A stretch of DNA of 64,000 nucleotides from Terriglobales bacterium (GCA_035561515.1 DATMXP010000052.1:62001-126000), one strand, 5' to 3'; shown: positions 1 to 9,223, numbered from the stretch's first letter. The notes: generated by a model not told the origin, from the letters alone. Numbers and translations: made by a program.

Positions 1-28
1 ACGGCGGGAACTGCCCTTCCAAAAACCA

Positions 29-733
29 TCACACCGGAAGCGATTCCGGGGAGACCTCTTCGAGCCGCCCGCGTTCCAAACGGAACACGCGGTCACAACG
101 ACGCGCGAAAGCGAGATTGTGGGTGGCAATAAGGGAGGTCAACCGGTAGTCGCGATGCAGCCGGGAGATCAATTCGAATACCGCCTCGGCTGTCGTGTTG
201 TCGAGATCGCCTGTCGGTTCATCCGCTAACAACAACTGCGGGTTCGTAACCAGAGCCCGGGCAATCGCAACCCGCTGTTGCTCACCGCCGGATAACTCCC
301 CGGTACGGTGATGCGCCCGGTCTTCGAGTCCAACTTCACGCAACCACTTACGAGCCTCTGAGTCGGCTTCTTTCTGGCCGGTGCCCCGCATGAGCAGTGG
401 CATGGCCACGTTCTCCGCCGCGGTGAATTCCGGCAACAGGTAATGAAATTGCCAGACATACCCAATCGAACGGTTTCTAAAATCCGCCGCAGCTTCGTCG
501 GAGAGTGATTGCAACTTCAATTGGGCGCAGTATACGTCACCCTCAGAAGCGCTATCAAGCGCGCCGAGGATGTGCAAAAGGGTACTTTTACCGGCACCAC
601 TTTGGCCGACGATGGCGACCATCTCCCCCCTCCGGATTTGGAAGGACAAGTTGTCAAAGATCACCAGGTCTGATCTGCCCGACCGAAAAACCTTGCGTAA
701 ATTTTCGGCTCGCAGAACCTCGGTCTGTTCCAT
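29..733 (-). CDS. lolD: Lipoprotein-releasing ABC transporter ATP-binding protein (LolD family)
   Basis: Cytoplasmic ATPase of an inner-membrane ABC system that extracts lipoproteins for transfer to the outer membrane. About 234 residues, the usual LolD size. Visible motifs are Walker A (GQSGAGKST), the signature LSGGEQQR, Walker B with D-loop (LLLADEPTGDLD) and the H-loop (ATHN). The frame stays open upstream to 844, but those extra 37 residues look non-coding, and the family start matches MEQTEVLRAENL at 733. The LolC/E-type permease lies just upstream on the same strand, so the two probably form one transcript. MacB-type or FtsE-type ATPases share these motifs; the permease partner favours Lol. 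Confidence 0.88.
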   Translation of the reverse strand: MEQTEVLRAENLRKVFRSGRSDLVIFDNLSFQIRRGEMVAIVGQSGAGKSTLLHILGALDSASEGDVYCAQLKLQSLSDEAAADFRNRSIGYVWQFHYLLPEFTAAENVAMPLLMRGTGQKEADSEARKWLREVGLEDRAHHRTGELSGGEQQRVAIARALVTNPQLLLADEPTGDLDNTTAEAVFELISRLHRDYRLTSLIATHNLAFARRCDRVFRLERGRLEEVSPESLPV

Positions 734-944
734 TGGATGCAGGCGTAACTCCCCACGGTGCAATTTCGGCCACGGCCTTAGCGCCGACGCCTTAACCTGA
801 AGCCTTGACGTATTAGACCACGACACCGTCATTTTGATTCCCACAACTCGTCACAAAAGTTCTCTTCGAGGTTACTGCTGTGCCGGAATGGGACTTGATT
901 TGTCAATCACAGCGCACTGTGATGAAAATCACCACACTTTTGGA

Positions 945-2240
945 CTATTCGTAACGGAGGGCTTCGGCGGGATAAATGCGGGCGGCGGCGATGGCGGGGT
1001 AGATGGTTGCGATCAGCGAGATGCCAATCGAAACCAGTGCGACGATGACGCCGTCGATCACGCGAGGTGCGAAGGGTACGTAGTCGATGGAGTAGACCTC
1101 GGCTGAGAGCGAGAGCAGCTTGTAGTGCCCGGCAGCGAGGGACAGTGAGTAGCCGAGAATGACGCCGATGATAGTTCCAACGATGCCGATAAGGACACCC
1201 TGGGCCATGAAGATCCGTTGTACCTGGCCGCGGCGAGCCCCCATGGAGCGAAGGACGGCAATGTCCCTGGTCTTTTCCATCACCATCATGATGAGCGAGA
1301 TCAGGATATTAAGAGCAGCCACAAAGACGATGAGGCCGATGGTTATAAAGGTTACGACCCGTTCCAGGCGTAGGGCCCGAAACAGCGCCTGATTCTGTTC
1401 CATCCAGTTCGTTGCCATGAAGCCTTTTCCAGCTTCCTGCTGGAGCGTACTCCCGATCTCGCCTGCCTTGTAGATATCGTCCACTTTGAATTCGAGTACA
1501 GAGACGACGTCGCCAAGCCCAAAGAGCGACTGTGCGGAGGAGAGGCGAGTAAACGCCCAAGTGGCGTCGTAGTCGTAGAACCCGGAATTGAAGATTCCCA
1601 CTACCCGGAAACGAACATACTTAGGAACCAGTCCGAAAGGAGTGAGCTCCCCCTGCGGGCTGGTAACCAAAACGATGGACCCGATGGTGGCGCCCAGGTC
1701 GTCGGCCATCTCGCGACCAAGAACGATGGGAGGCATGGCGGCTAGGCGTGACTGCACGTCAGAAAGGTCGTCGGGTTCACTACCGGCCGCCGCTGGCTTC
1801 GCCGGCGCTGCCTGGGGATTGAGAGCGTCGGTGGAGCCGACGTTCACGGTTTGAAGAAGATCAGAGACTCTGCGTTCGTACTCAGGAATAACACCCTTGA
1901 TGACGGCGCCTTTGGCTTTCGATCCTCGGGAGATAAGTACCTGCTCATACAAAGCCGGGGCGGAGGCCAGCACGTGGGGTGTTTTGCCGAGCCGATCAGT
2001 GAGCTGCTGCCAGTCGCGGATGCCGTCGGATTCCACGCGAAGGAGGTTCACGTGCGATGTCGAACCAAGCAGCCGAGCCTGGAGATCCTGACGGAAACCA
2101 TTGTTGATGGCGAGCGCGATGATGAGCGATGCGACTCCGGCCGCGACCCCGGCAATGGAAATGCCGGTGATGATGCCGATGACGGCTTGCCGCCGCTTGG
2201 CGCGCAGGTAACGAGTCGCGATGAAGAGTTCGAAGCGCAA
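945..2240 (-). CDS. LolC/LolE family lipoprotein-releasing ABC permease
   Basis: Inner-membrane permease of 431 residues, the normal length for LolC/LolE. The N-terminus (FIATRYLRAKRRQAVIGI) has the RYLRAKR motif of the family followed by a transmembrane helix, then a large periplasmic domain (about residues 45-280) and three C-terminal transmembrane helices, one preceded by EKTRDIAVLRSMGARR, the FtsX-like coupling motif. A Pro/Ala-rich insert near residues 145-165 lies in the periplasmic domain. LolD follows downstream on the same strand. A single LolC/E-type permease here suggests a homodimeric (LolF-like) transporter, but a second paralogue elsewhere in the genome cannot be excluded. Confidence 0.88.
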   Translation of the reverse strand: MRFELFIATRYLRAKRRQAVIGIITGISIAGVAAGVASLIIALAINNGFRQDLQARLLGSTSHVNLLRVESDGIRDWQQLTDRLGKTPHVLASAPALYEQVLISRGSKAKGAVIKGVIPEYERRVSDLLQTVNVGSTDALNPQAAPAKPAAAGSEPDDLSDVQSRLAAMPPIVLGREMADDLGATIGSIVLVTSPQGELTPFGLVPKYVRFRVVGIFNSGFYDYDATWAFTRLSSAQSLFGLGDVVSVLEFKVDDIYKAGEIGSTLQQEAGKGFMATNWMEQNQALFRALRLERVVTFITIGLIVFVAALNILISLIMMVMEKTRDIAVLRSMGARRGQVQRIFMAQGVLIGIVGTIIGVILGYSLSLAAGHYKLLSLSAEVYSIDYVPFAPRVIDGVIVALVSIGISLIATIYPAIAAARIYPAEALRYE

Positions 2241-2330
2241 TTAGTAAGTCAGTAGATTAATAAGCTAGTGAATTGAGAATCAATCCACACGGTAGAAGCT
2301 ACCAGTTCACTCGGGCGTACGCAAAACCAA

Positions 2331-2915
2331 TTAGAACTTCGGCATGATGGCGGGCACGCGTTTTTGATATTCGCGGTAGTCATTGCCGAAGCGTTGGACG
2401 AGTTCGCCTTCTTCGGTGCGGATCATGAAGATGCCAGTGAGGACGGCGAACATGGTGAGAATCCAGCAGGCGAGCATGCCGGTTCCGATGCTCCATCCGA
2501 TCATTTCGAGCAGGTGTCCAAGGTAGATGGGATGGCGCACTCGCTCCCGAATGCCTTGAATGACGAGGCGCTGAGCGTGACGATCGGGTTCGAGTTCATG
2601 ATGACCGCTCAACTGGAGCGGCGAGAAGCCATGGCGTCCCTTGTGGTAGAGAAAAAGTCCCCCGGCGAAAAAGAGTATTGCGATCAGCCAAGTCCACTTG
2701 TGCCGATACAGGAGAACGTGCCGAAACGGGTAGGTGACCAAGTAAAGGGCGACCCACATGGACATCCACATGGGCACAAGGAACTTGTACACCGCTTTGC
2801 CCTGGTGTTTCCGCGTGCGCCACATCCCGGCGCGTGGATGAATCACCAGCCAGAACGACGGAATACTGGCATAGATACAGCAGGCTATCCATCCGAGATA
2901 GGCGATCAGAGACAC
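2331..2915 (-). CDS. Isoprenylcysteine carboxyl methyltransferase-like membrane protein
   Basis: A 194-residue polytopic membrane protein with about five hydrophobic segments. The C-terminal half carries the ICMT/PEMT-type SAM-binding signature: RERVRHPIYLGHLLEM, then a hydrophobic hairpin, then RTEEGELVQRFGNDYREY and a terminal VPA-P motif. Bacterial members of this family methylate lipids or small isoprenoid-like substrates, and the substrate here cannot be told from sequence. It lies about 90 bases upstream of the lolC/E start on the same strand and could share a transcript with it. Length and motif spacing are normal, with no sign of truncation. Confidence 0.75.
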   Translation of the reverse strand: MSLIAYLGWIACCIYASIPSFWLVIHPRAGMWRTRKHQGKAVYKFLVPMWMSMWVALYLVTYPFRHVLLYRHKWTWLIAILFFAGGLFLYHKGRHGFSPLQLSGHHELEPDRHAQRLVIQGIRERVRHPIYLGHLLEMIGWSIGTGMLACWILTMFAVLTGIFMIRTEEGELVQRFGNDYREYQKRVPAIMPKF

Positions 2916-3075
2916 GGCGGCATTGTAGACGAGGCTGCGGCGAGTTCCTCTAAACAGTCAGCGAGAGGCGCCGAGGAAGAACCCAGGAGTGTTTTTCGTC
3001 ATGCGAAATGGAGAGAAGCCGGTTCCTGTGGCGGAACCGGCCTGTGTGGTTGATGGCATGCACTGCTATGACTGG

Positions 3076-5427
3076 CTAGCGTCCGGGGATGACGGTCTTT
3101 GCCGAGCCCATGTTGTCGAAGCGGTCGTAAACGCGCACGACGATCACGTGTTCCTGCCCGGCGGACGGGCGGGACTGATTCCTCCTCGCGGACTGCGAGG
3201 CGGTGAGCGCTTCCTCGGTTGCGGTTTGAGTGTTGGACGGTAGCTTAATGTTGAAGTCGTAATTCTGCACGCGATAGTCGGAAATCTGGCCCACCGGTTC
3301 GACGGTTTGCCATTCGCCTGCGTCGATGGAGTACTCGGCACGGGCGATGGGCGAGTAGCCATCGAGAGCGCGGAATGTGATGTGGAGAGTATCTCCTTCC
3401 ACGACGCCGGTCACGTTGGTGACCTGGGGCGGTGTGGTGTCGATTTCAAACCGGGGACTCTCTTTGGAGTCGCTCAGCGCTTCTTCGGGAGTGTGCGATG
3501 GCGCGTCGGACGCCGTGACCATGATCTTGTAGCCACCGTCGGGAAGCAGGGCCGATTCGAAAGAGAAATACTTGTCGGTGAGATCGCTTTTCAGCAGCTT
3601 CCAGCGAGTTTCGTTGTCGCCACGGTAGTAGACGGAGTAGGACAGATCGTCGTCGTTTTCATCGCGCGCGACCCAACGGACTGCGACGTACTCTTTGTCA
3701 CGAAGAGCGGTTACGGGTGCATCGACCCGCGACGCGACACCAACCTGGCCCGGGCCGACGGCGATGGGACCACTGTCGCCGGAAGTACGAGGCATCTGCG
3801 GGAAGCGAGCGCCTGGTTGAACATAGACCTCATCCACCTGCGGGGGCACGTTCTTCGGGAGGTAATTCACCAGAACGCTATCGAGCGTGGCTGGCGGATT
3901 GCCCGGATGCAGCACGGCACGCCACTGAACAAAGCGAGCCGGTGGAACCTCCATGGGGAGCTCGCGGGTGAGATCGACTTTTTTCCAGTCGCTCCAGTTG
4001 CGGTCGGGATTGTCGACGTTTCCGCTGCGCGCGAACAGTTCGAAGTTGCCGGTGCCGCGAACCACAGCGCGTCCCCAGCGCGAGAAGATGCGGGCGTCGA
4101 AGACGTCGCTCTCGAAGGTACCGTCGGCATCTGCGGTGCCACCGAGGAGGAATAGTTTTCCAAGATTGCTGGTGGCGATGTACACGCCGCCGTTCGGTGC
4201 CGGGGCAATTCCGGTGACCTGGTTCGCAGTAGCCTTACCGAGATCGGTGAAGCTGTCACCAGAGATGACGAAGAGACGTCCCCTGTTTCCGGTACCTGCG
4301 ATAAGGCGTCCGCGTGGATCGAACGCGAGAACGTAGACAAGTTCGTCACGCGATTGCCAGAGGCGACGTGGCGATCCGTCGGGCGCGATGCGGTATACCT
4401 CTGACCCGCCGGTGGTAGTGATGGGAACGACCGGTGTCACTTGCGGTACGGGCGTGGCGACCACCTGACTCCCCAAGGTCACTGTGGGAGCGGCGCCGGG
4501 TTGAGGCTGTGCGATGGGCGTGACCGTCTGCGGCTGCAAGGTGATGGTGGGCGTAACGGCCGCAGTCCGTTTTTCGCCAGCACCCGCAGCGTAAATATTT
4601 CCATCGCGGTCTACGGCGATCGCAGTGATTTCTTTCTTCGGAGCGCTGTAAAGGACGAAGCCGTCGCCAGCGGGTGAAATACGGTAGATGAGGCCGCTGC
4701 CGTCGGAGCCGGCGATGAGGTTGCCCCTGGGGTCAAAGGCGAGAGCGCGGATGTGGGCTTCGTCGCTTTTGAAGAAGACGGACCCGTTGCCGGTCTTGTC
4801 GACCCGATATATCTCACCGCGGTCGCCGGTGGCGACGTAAAGGCGTCCGTCGTTATCTTCGGCGAGTGCCCAGATGTACTTGGTTTTAGGGTCGAAGAAA
4901 ACCGATGAGGTGAAGTTCGGGTCCTTGGCGACGGGCCCCTGCTTCTCGGCAACTGGAGCTTCGGGTTGCTGCGGTTCGACTGCTTTTGCAGGCGTCTTGC
5001 CGGCGGGCGGCGCGGGAGCGTTCCGGGTAATTCGATACACCTTTCCGTCCGGCGATGTGGCGGCGTAGAGCGCACCGTCGCGCCCGAACAGCAGGGCCTG
5101 GACCTGCAGCTCCTGGGGTTCAAAGATGATGCTGACCTGTCCCTGTGGCGTAACGCGGTAAACGCGTGCGGGAGAGCCGGACGCGATATAGGCGTTGCCT
5201 TCGCGGTCGGAGGCCAGGGCCCAGAAGTACGTCGAGGGCGTGGTGGCAACCTGTTTTAACGCGGGCGAGAGCTCAAGCGTACCGTTGCTGCGAATAGCGA
5301 CGCCCTTGGCGGTGCCCTTAGAGAAATCGTCGTAGCGCGACTGGAACCATGTGCGCGTTCCGCCGGCGAAGACCACGGCGGGGAAGATCAGGAGAGCGGT
5401 CAGGGAGAAAAGCGTTCGTTTCATCAT
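3076..5427 (-). CDS. Secreted beta-propeller protein with C-terminal Ig/FN3-like domains
   Basis: About 783 residues from an internal Met followed by a signal peptide (MKRTLFSLTALLIFPAVVFA). The open frame continues 35 residues upstream, but that part lacks export features; 5427 and 5424 are both possible starts. The N-terminal half has at least five propeller-type blades of the form AFDPRGNLIAGSDGSGLIYRI, as in SMP-30, NHL or PQQ-like propellers. A Pro/Thr/Gln-rich low-complexity insert (about residues 290-335) splits the blades. The second half is beta-rich, with an ARDENDDDLSYSVYYRG segment and a later IDTTPPQVTNVTG segment like FN3/Ig-type modules. The role is unknown; it is probably a periplasmic or surface protein. 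Confidence 0.7.
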   Translation of the reverse strand: MMKRTLFSLTALLIFPAVVFAGGTRTWFQSRYDDFSKGTAKGVAIRSNGTLELSPALKQVATTPSTYFWALASDREGNAYIASGSPARVYRVTPQGQVSIIFEPQELQVQALLFGRDGALYAATSPDGKVYRITRNAPAPPAGKTPAKAVEPQQPEAPVAEKQGPVAKDPNFTSSVFFDPKTKYIWALAEDNDGRLYVATGDRGEIYRVDKTGNGSVFFKSDEAHIRALAFDPRGNLIAGSDGSGLIYRISPAGDGFVLYSAPKKEITAIAVDRDGNIYAAGAGEKRTAAVTPTITLQPQTVTPIAQPQPGAAPTVTLGSQVVATPVPQVTPVVPITTTGGSEVYRIAPDGSPRRLWQSRDELVYVLAFDPRGRLIAGTGNRGRLFVISGDSFTDLGKATANQVTGIAPAPNGGVYIATSNLGKLFLLGGTADADGTFESDVFDARIFSRWGRAVVRGTGNFELFARSGNVDNPDRNWSDWKKVDLTRELPMEVPPARFVQWRAVLHPGNPPATLDSVLVNYLPKNVPPQVDEVYVQPGARFPQMPRTSGDSGPIAVGPGQVGVASRVDAPVTALRDKEYVAVRWVARDENDDDLSYSVYYRGDNETRWKLLKSDLTDKYFSFESALLPDGGYKIMVTASDAPSHTPEEALSDSKESPRFEIDTTPPQVTNVTGVVEGDTLHITFRALDGYSPIARAEYSIDAGEWQTVEPVGQISDYRVQNYDFNIKLPSNTQTATEEALTASQSARRNQSRPSAGQEHVIVVRVYDRFDNMGSAKTVIPGR

Positions 5428-5590
5428 GACAAAGCAGGCTTGAAATAAGGCTACCAGAAGCAGGGCGGGTTGCGCACAAGGCCACGTGGGCTGGGACGAA
5501 CTGCGGAACTTTGGTTCGTGCATTTTCGTCATTCCGGAATAACAGTCGTAACGTGTTCACCCGACGGGCATTCGTGATATTTTGCGCGGC

Positions 5591-6403
5591 ATGAATGCAA
5601 CGGACCAGGCGGTTCAAACTCCACAGTTCGATACGGTTGAGTACGCAGCCCAGCAGGGCAATTGCGTACTCTGCAATCAGGCTGTGGGCAGTCCTTATTA
5701 TCGCGTCAACGGAGAGCAGGCGTGCAGTCGGTGCGCGGAGACGGAAATGGCGGAATTGGCCAACGGCACGAAGAACTATTCGCGCGCTCTGCTTTTCGGA
5801 ATCGGCGCAGCCATCGTGGGCTTGATCGGTTATGCGACGTTTGCGATCGTGACCGGTTGGGTGATCGGGTTTCTTTCGTTGGGTGTCGGCTGGATTGTCG
5901 GCAAGGCGATGCTCAAGGGATCGAGAGGCATGGGCGGCCGCAAGTACCAGATCACGGCGGTGCTACTGACGTATGCGGCGGTTTCGATGTCGGCAATTCC
6001 GGTCTGGGTGGCGCAGATCGCAAAAGAAAAGAAGAACGCTCAGCCCCAAGCACAGGTGCATGTGCAGCCACAAAGCCAGAGCACGCAATCGAGCATCACG
6101 CAGTCGAACGGTGACGCGGTTCCGGATCCGATGGCTTCGCGAGAAGCACAGCCGGCCGCAGATACTGCACAGACAGGATCTGACACTACTTCACAGGCCG
6201 CTGCTGAAGCGAAGCCGGAGAAGGCTCCGATGAACTTTGGCAAGGCGATCGCGATGCTGGTGGGGATCGGGCTGGCTTCTCCGTTCCTGGAGTTGGCATC
6301 GCCGTTACACGGGATCATCGGTTTGTTCATCCTGTTCATCGGCATGCAGCTTGCGTGGAAGATGTTAGCGAGACCGAAGTTGCAGATTGATGGTCCGTTC
6401 TAA
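5591..6403 (+). CDS. Zinc-ribbon membrane protein of unknown function
   Basis: 270 residues from ATG 5591 (a TTG three codons earlier is less likely). Near the N-terminus are two CxxC knuckles, CVLC and CSRC, 24 residues apart, typical of a cytoplasmic zinc ribbon. Two or three transmembrane helices follow (ALLFGIGAAIVGLIGYATFA and the next segment), then a helix ending in VPVWVAQIAKEK, a Gln/Ser/Ala-rich linker (about residues 145-210) and two more C-terminal helices. The next gene starts within 16 bases and encodes another zinc-ribbon membrane protein, so the two probably form an operon. No enzymatic motif was seen. Confidence 0.75.
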   Translation: MNATDQAVQTPQFDTVEYAAQQGNCVLCNQAVGSPYYRVNGEQACSRCAETEMAELANGTKNYSRALLFGIGAAIVGLIGYATFAIVTGWVIGFLSLGVGWIVGKAMLKGSRGMGGRKYQITAVLLTYAAVSMSAIPVWVAQIAKEKKNAQPQAQVHVQPQSQSTQSSITQSNGDAVPDPMASREAQPAADTAQTGSDTTSQAAAEAKPEKAPMNFGKAIAMLVGIGLASPFLELASPLHGIIGLFILFIGMQLAWKMLARPKLQIDGPF

Positions 6404-6418
6404 TGCGGAGTGGGGACA

Positions 6419-7366
6419 TTGTCGTCGGCGAGTGAAGTTTTAGTTGCGTGTCCGAGGTGTGCGAACCCAATCGCCCCTGACGCAGTGGTCTGCGAAAAAT
6501 GCAGAACACTCATCCATGCCGGCGAACTCAACTCGATTTCGTTCCGCGCGAAAGAGCTGGAGAAGAATGAGCAGTTCTCCGAAGCGCGGGAGGAGTGGAT
6601 TCATGCCCTTCGCCTTTTGCCGGAAGATTCGAAGCAGGCGGTCTGGATCCGCGGACATATCGCGGAACTGGAGCAATCAGCAAGCTCGCTGAAGGAGCTT
6701 GGTCGCGACGAAGAAGTACGGCAGCGGGTATACCGGAAGTCCGTCGCGGCGTTCGTGATCAGCTTCGCCCTGTTCATCGCATTTGAATCCGCGTACGCGG
6801 GCATCGCGTTCGGCTTCGGGTTCTCGGTGCTGATTCTGGTCCATGAATTCGGCCATTTCGTTGACGTGAAGCGGAGAGGGCTGAAGGCTGACTTGCCGGT
6901 GTTCCTGCCGGGGATCGGCGCATTCGTGCGTCTGAAGACGACGGCGATCACGAAGGAAGTGCGAGCGGGTGTCTCGCTGGCCGGGCCGTTTGCAGGATTC
7001 CTTTCTGCCGTGGCTTGTGCTGCGATCTGGTATGCGACCGGCAACAAATACTGGGCCGCGCTGGCGCAGTCTGCGGCATGGCTGAACGTGGTGAACATGA
7101 CTCCGGTGTGGGTGCTTGATGGCGGACAGGCAGCGTCGGCGTTGGGAAGAGTGCATCGATTCGCCATTTTGGTGCTTGCGGTGGCCGCGTGGAGGTTCAC
7201 GGGAGAGAGCGTGTTCTTCGTGGTCGCGGCGGGTGCGCTGTACCGAGCATTCAGCAAGGACGTTCCGGAGGAACCTAGCCAATCGGCGGCGGCGTATTTC
7301 ATCGCGCTTATGGCGTTGCTGGCCGCGGTGATGTATTACGTTCCGGGAACCGGGTTCGGGACGTAA
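6419..7366 (+). CDS. Site-2-type M50 zinc metalloprotease with N-terminal zinc ribbon
   Basis: About 315 residues. An N-terminal zinc ribbon (CPRC, CEKC), then a helical TPR-like segment (AKELEKNEQFSEAREEWIHAL), then a membrane domain with the zinc-binding HEFGH motif and a later LDGG motif (WVLDGGQ), the two active-site elements of intramembrane site-2 proteases. It lacks PDZ domains, unlike the RseP at 15479, and resembles the small SpoIVFB/Rip-like group. I prefer TTG 6419 because GGAG at 6407-6410 lies eight bases before it; a GTG at 6410 overlaps that site. It follows the zinc-ribbon gene at 5591 and faces an S55-type peptidase gene across a shared terminator. Confidence 0.82.
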   Translation: MSSASEVLVACPRCANPIAPDAVVCEKCRTLIHAGELNSISFRAKELEKNEQFSEAREEWIHALRLLPEDSKQAVWIRGHIAELEQSASSLKELGRDEEVRQRVYRKSVAAFVISFALFIAFESAYAGIAFGFGFSVLILVHEFGHFVDVKRRGLKADLPVFLPGIGAFVRLKTTAITKEVRAGVSLAGPFAGFLSAVACAAIWYATGNKYWAALAQSAAWLNVVNMTPVWVLDGGQAASALGRVHRFAILVLAVAAWRFTGESVFFVVAAGALYRAFSKDVPEEPSQSAAAYFIALMALLAAVMYYVPGTGFGT

Positions 7367-7384
7367 ATTCTCTTCGAGACAAGA

Positions 7385-7413
7385 AAAAGCCCTCGGACGT
7401 GCCGAGGGCTTTT
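7385..7413. terminator. Bidirectional intrinsic terminator
   Basis: Perfect 12-bp stem (arms 7385-7396 and 7402-7413, AAAAGCCCTCGG and its complement) around a five-base loop. It has A-runs on one side and T-runs on the other, so it can end the protease operon from the left and the S55 gene from the right. Confidence 0.9.
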
Positions 7414-7426
7414 GAGTTTCTGAAGA

Positions 7427-9223
7427 TTACTTCACGGACACGGTAATAATCTGGGCGCCGGAGACGACGTAATCGAGCGGAGTGGAAGCTTCGCTCACCG
7501 AAGATTCGCCGGTAACGATCATATCCTGCGTGCCGCGCAGGCCGTCCATGACGTTCATTACGGAGAGTGGCAATGTCGGCATCACTTTATCTTCGACCAT
7601 TGCTTCCGGATTCGCTTCCAGCAACGAAACATAGAGGCGTGAGTTGCTGTGCTCCTTGTTCAGGATCGCAATGGTGGAGGCGATGTCGAGCTTGCGCGCC
7701 ATCGGACCGCCGCTGGTGCGGCGCATGCGGTCGAGGGAATCTCCATCGCTGACCAGGATCCGAAGCGTGCCTTTTGGAGTCGAGGTCGGAATGCGAATCG
7801 GGATCTGGCGCACGATGCGGTCACCGCGATAGGGGCGTAGCGTGGCTTCGATCACGATTTCATCGCCGGGGCGAGCTTCGGTTATGTCGGTGCGTACGTT
7901 CTCGAGGCGTGCGTAGCGGCGTTCGCGGATCAGGTCGAAGTCGAGATTCACGGAGTCGATCTTCGGCTTGGCGTATGGGTTGTCGTAGATGCGGCTGAAC
8001 CGCTCGCCAAGGCCGAGAGCGACCGCGAAGGCAGTTGGCACGCCGCCATCCATGGGCGCGTACATGTTCTGGAGATTCACCTGCGGGAAGCCATCCACGT
8101 TCAATTGACCGCGGAAGCGATAGGTGAGGTCTTCGCCGTACTCATTCAAACCCTGAAGCGCGCTGAAGACGGTCGACATGATGGCGACGGGCGTTAGCTT
8201 CGGGTTGTTGAGCACTTCATACCGGAAGGTCTTAGTGCTCTTTCCGCCATGAACGGAGAGGGTGACTGGGATCATCTGCGGGGTGCGGGCGAAGCGACCG
8301 AGGATGCCGGTGTGACGGTCCTGAACAAAGGCGCCGACTTCTTCCGTGGTGTTGACGATCTTGAAGGCGTTGAGAGGCGAGGGAAGAGTGGCGACGACGT
8401 TGGCTTTCGTCATCGGCATATCAACCTTGCCGAACTGAAGCAGCGGATGTCCGCAGGCCAAGAGGCGCTCGGGATCGATGTAGGTGACGGTGCAGGTGGC
8501 GGCGATGTTGAGATCGCCCTTCACGAGGACGGCACTCACAGCCGAGCCGGGAACGATGGGCTCAGGCTGCTTTTCGTTGGAAACGGATCCGGCGCCCATC
8601 ACGGGAACGATGCCGGCTGCTGCGAACTGCGGGGCGAAACGCTTCACGGCATCTTCGGTGAAACCATTGAAGACCAGTGGTGTCTCGATTGGGGTCAGCA
8701 GGTTCGTGACTTTGCCGAGGGCAGGAGCTGTGCCGGGGCCGGACGTCTTCGTGGTCGCATCGGGCGCAGGCTCAGTGGAGCGAGCTTCCGCGGGAGCCAC
8801 GGTGTTATCGAGTTCGTTGATCTCGAGCATGTCGGCGATCGGAGTGATGCCGGCGATGGGTTCCTTCGAAAATTGCCCGATACGGAATGCGAGCGCACCG
8901 ACGAGTTTGCCGTCGATGTAAACGGGGCTTCCGCTCATTCCGGCGACGACACCGGTGTATTCAGGCTTCTCTCCCTGGAGGCGAACAAGAATGATGTCGC
9001 CCTTCGGGCCGTTGGCATTTTTCAGCACGCCGAGAACGACAAGGTTCATCGGCTCCGGCTGGGTGCCTTCGAAAACGGTGTAGGCGACGCCTTTCATCCC
9101 AGCTTTTATTTCTGAGACGGGCATGGTGACGAGCTTCCCGGATGGAGGGGCCGACTGGGCCAGGGCAAAACAGGAACTCAGGACGAAGACGAAGATAACG
9201 AGGCGCGCAACTGCTTTATTCAT
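7427..9223 (-). CDS. SpoIVB-type peptidase S55 domain protein, secreted
   Basis: 598 residues starting at an internal ATG with a GGAGG-type ribosome site and a clear signal peptide (MNKAVARLVIFVFVLSSCFA). The S55 serine motif GMSGSP is at about residues 95-100, followed by VYIDGKLVGALAF as in SpoIVB. A second conserved block, TYIDPERLLACGHPLLQFG, follows at about 247-265. In Bacillus SpoIVB the His-bearing GH block comes before the GMSGSP block, so the order here looks reversed. The C-terminal 300 residues are beta-rich and unassigned. The protein is expected in the periplasm. Such long S55 proteins are familiar in Acidobacteriota, but their substrates are not known to me. Confidence 0.8.
   Translation of the reverse strand: MNKAVARLVIFVFVLSSCFALAQSAPPSGKLVTMPVSEIKAGMKGVAYTVFEGTQPEPMNLVVLGVLKNANGPKGDIILVRLQGEKPEYTGVVAGMSGSPVYIDGKLVGALAFRIGQFSKEPIAGITPIADMLEINELDNTVAPAEARSTEPAPDATTKTSGPGTAPALGKVTNLLTPIETPLVFNGFTEDAVKRFAPQFAAAGIVPVMGAGSVSNEKQPEPIVPGSAVSAVLVKGDLNIAATCTVTYIDPERLLACGHPLLQFGKVDMPMTKANVVATLPSPLNAFKIVNTTEEVGAFVQDRHTGILGRFARTPQMIPVTLSVHGGKSTKTFRYEVLNNPKLTPVAIMSTVFSALQGLNEYGEDLTYRFRGQLNVDGFPQVNLQNMYAPMDGGVPTAFAVALGLGERFSRIYDNPYAKPKIDSVNLDFDLIRERRYARLENVRTDITEARPGDEIVIEATLRPYRGDRIVRQIPIRIPTSTPKGTLRILVSDGDSLDRMRRTSGGPMARKLDIASTIAILNKEHSNSRLYVSLLEANPEAMVEDKVMPTLPLSVMNVMDGLRGTQDMIVTGESSVSEASTPLDYVVSGAQIITVSVK

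Noticed and set aside
5428-5532. N-terminal extension of the beta-propeller protein
   Set aside because: Precedes a clear signal peptide; an exported protein would start at the internal Met.
8249-9115. A 288-codon plus-strand frame opposite the S55 gene
   Set aside because: Antisense shadow; the minus-strand protein has a signal peptide and conserved motifs.
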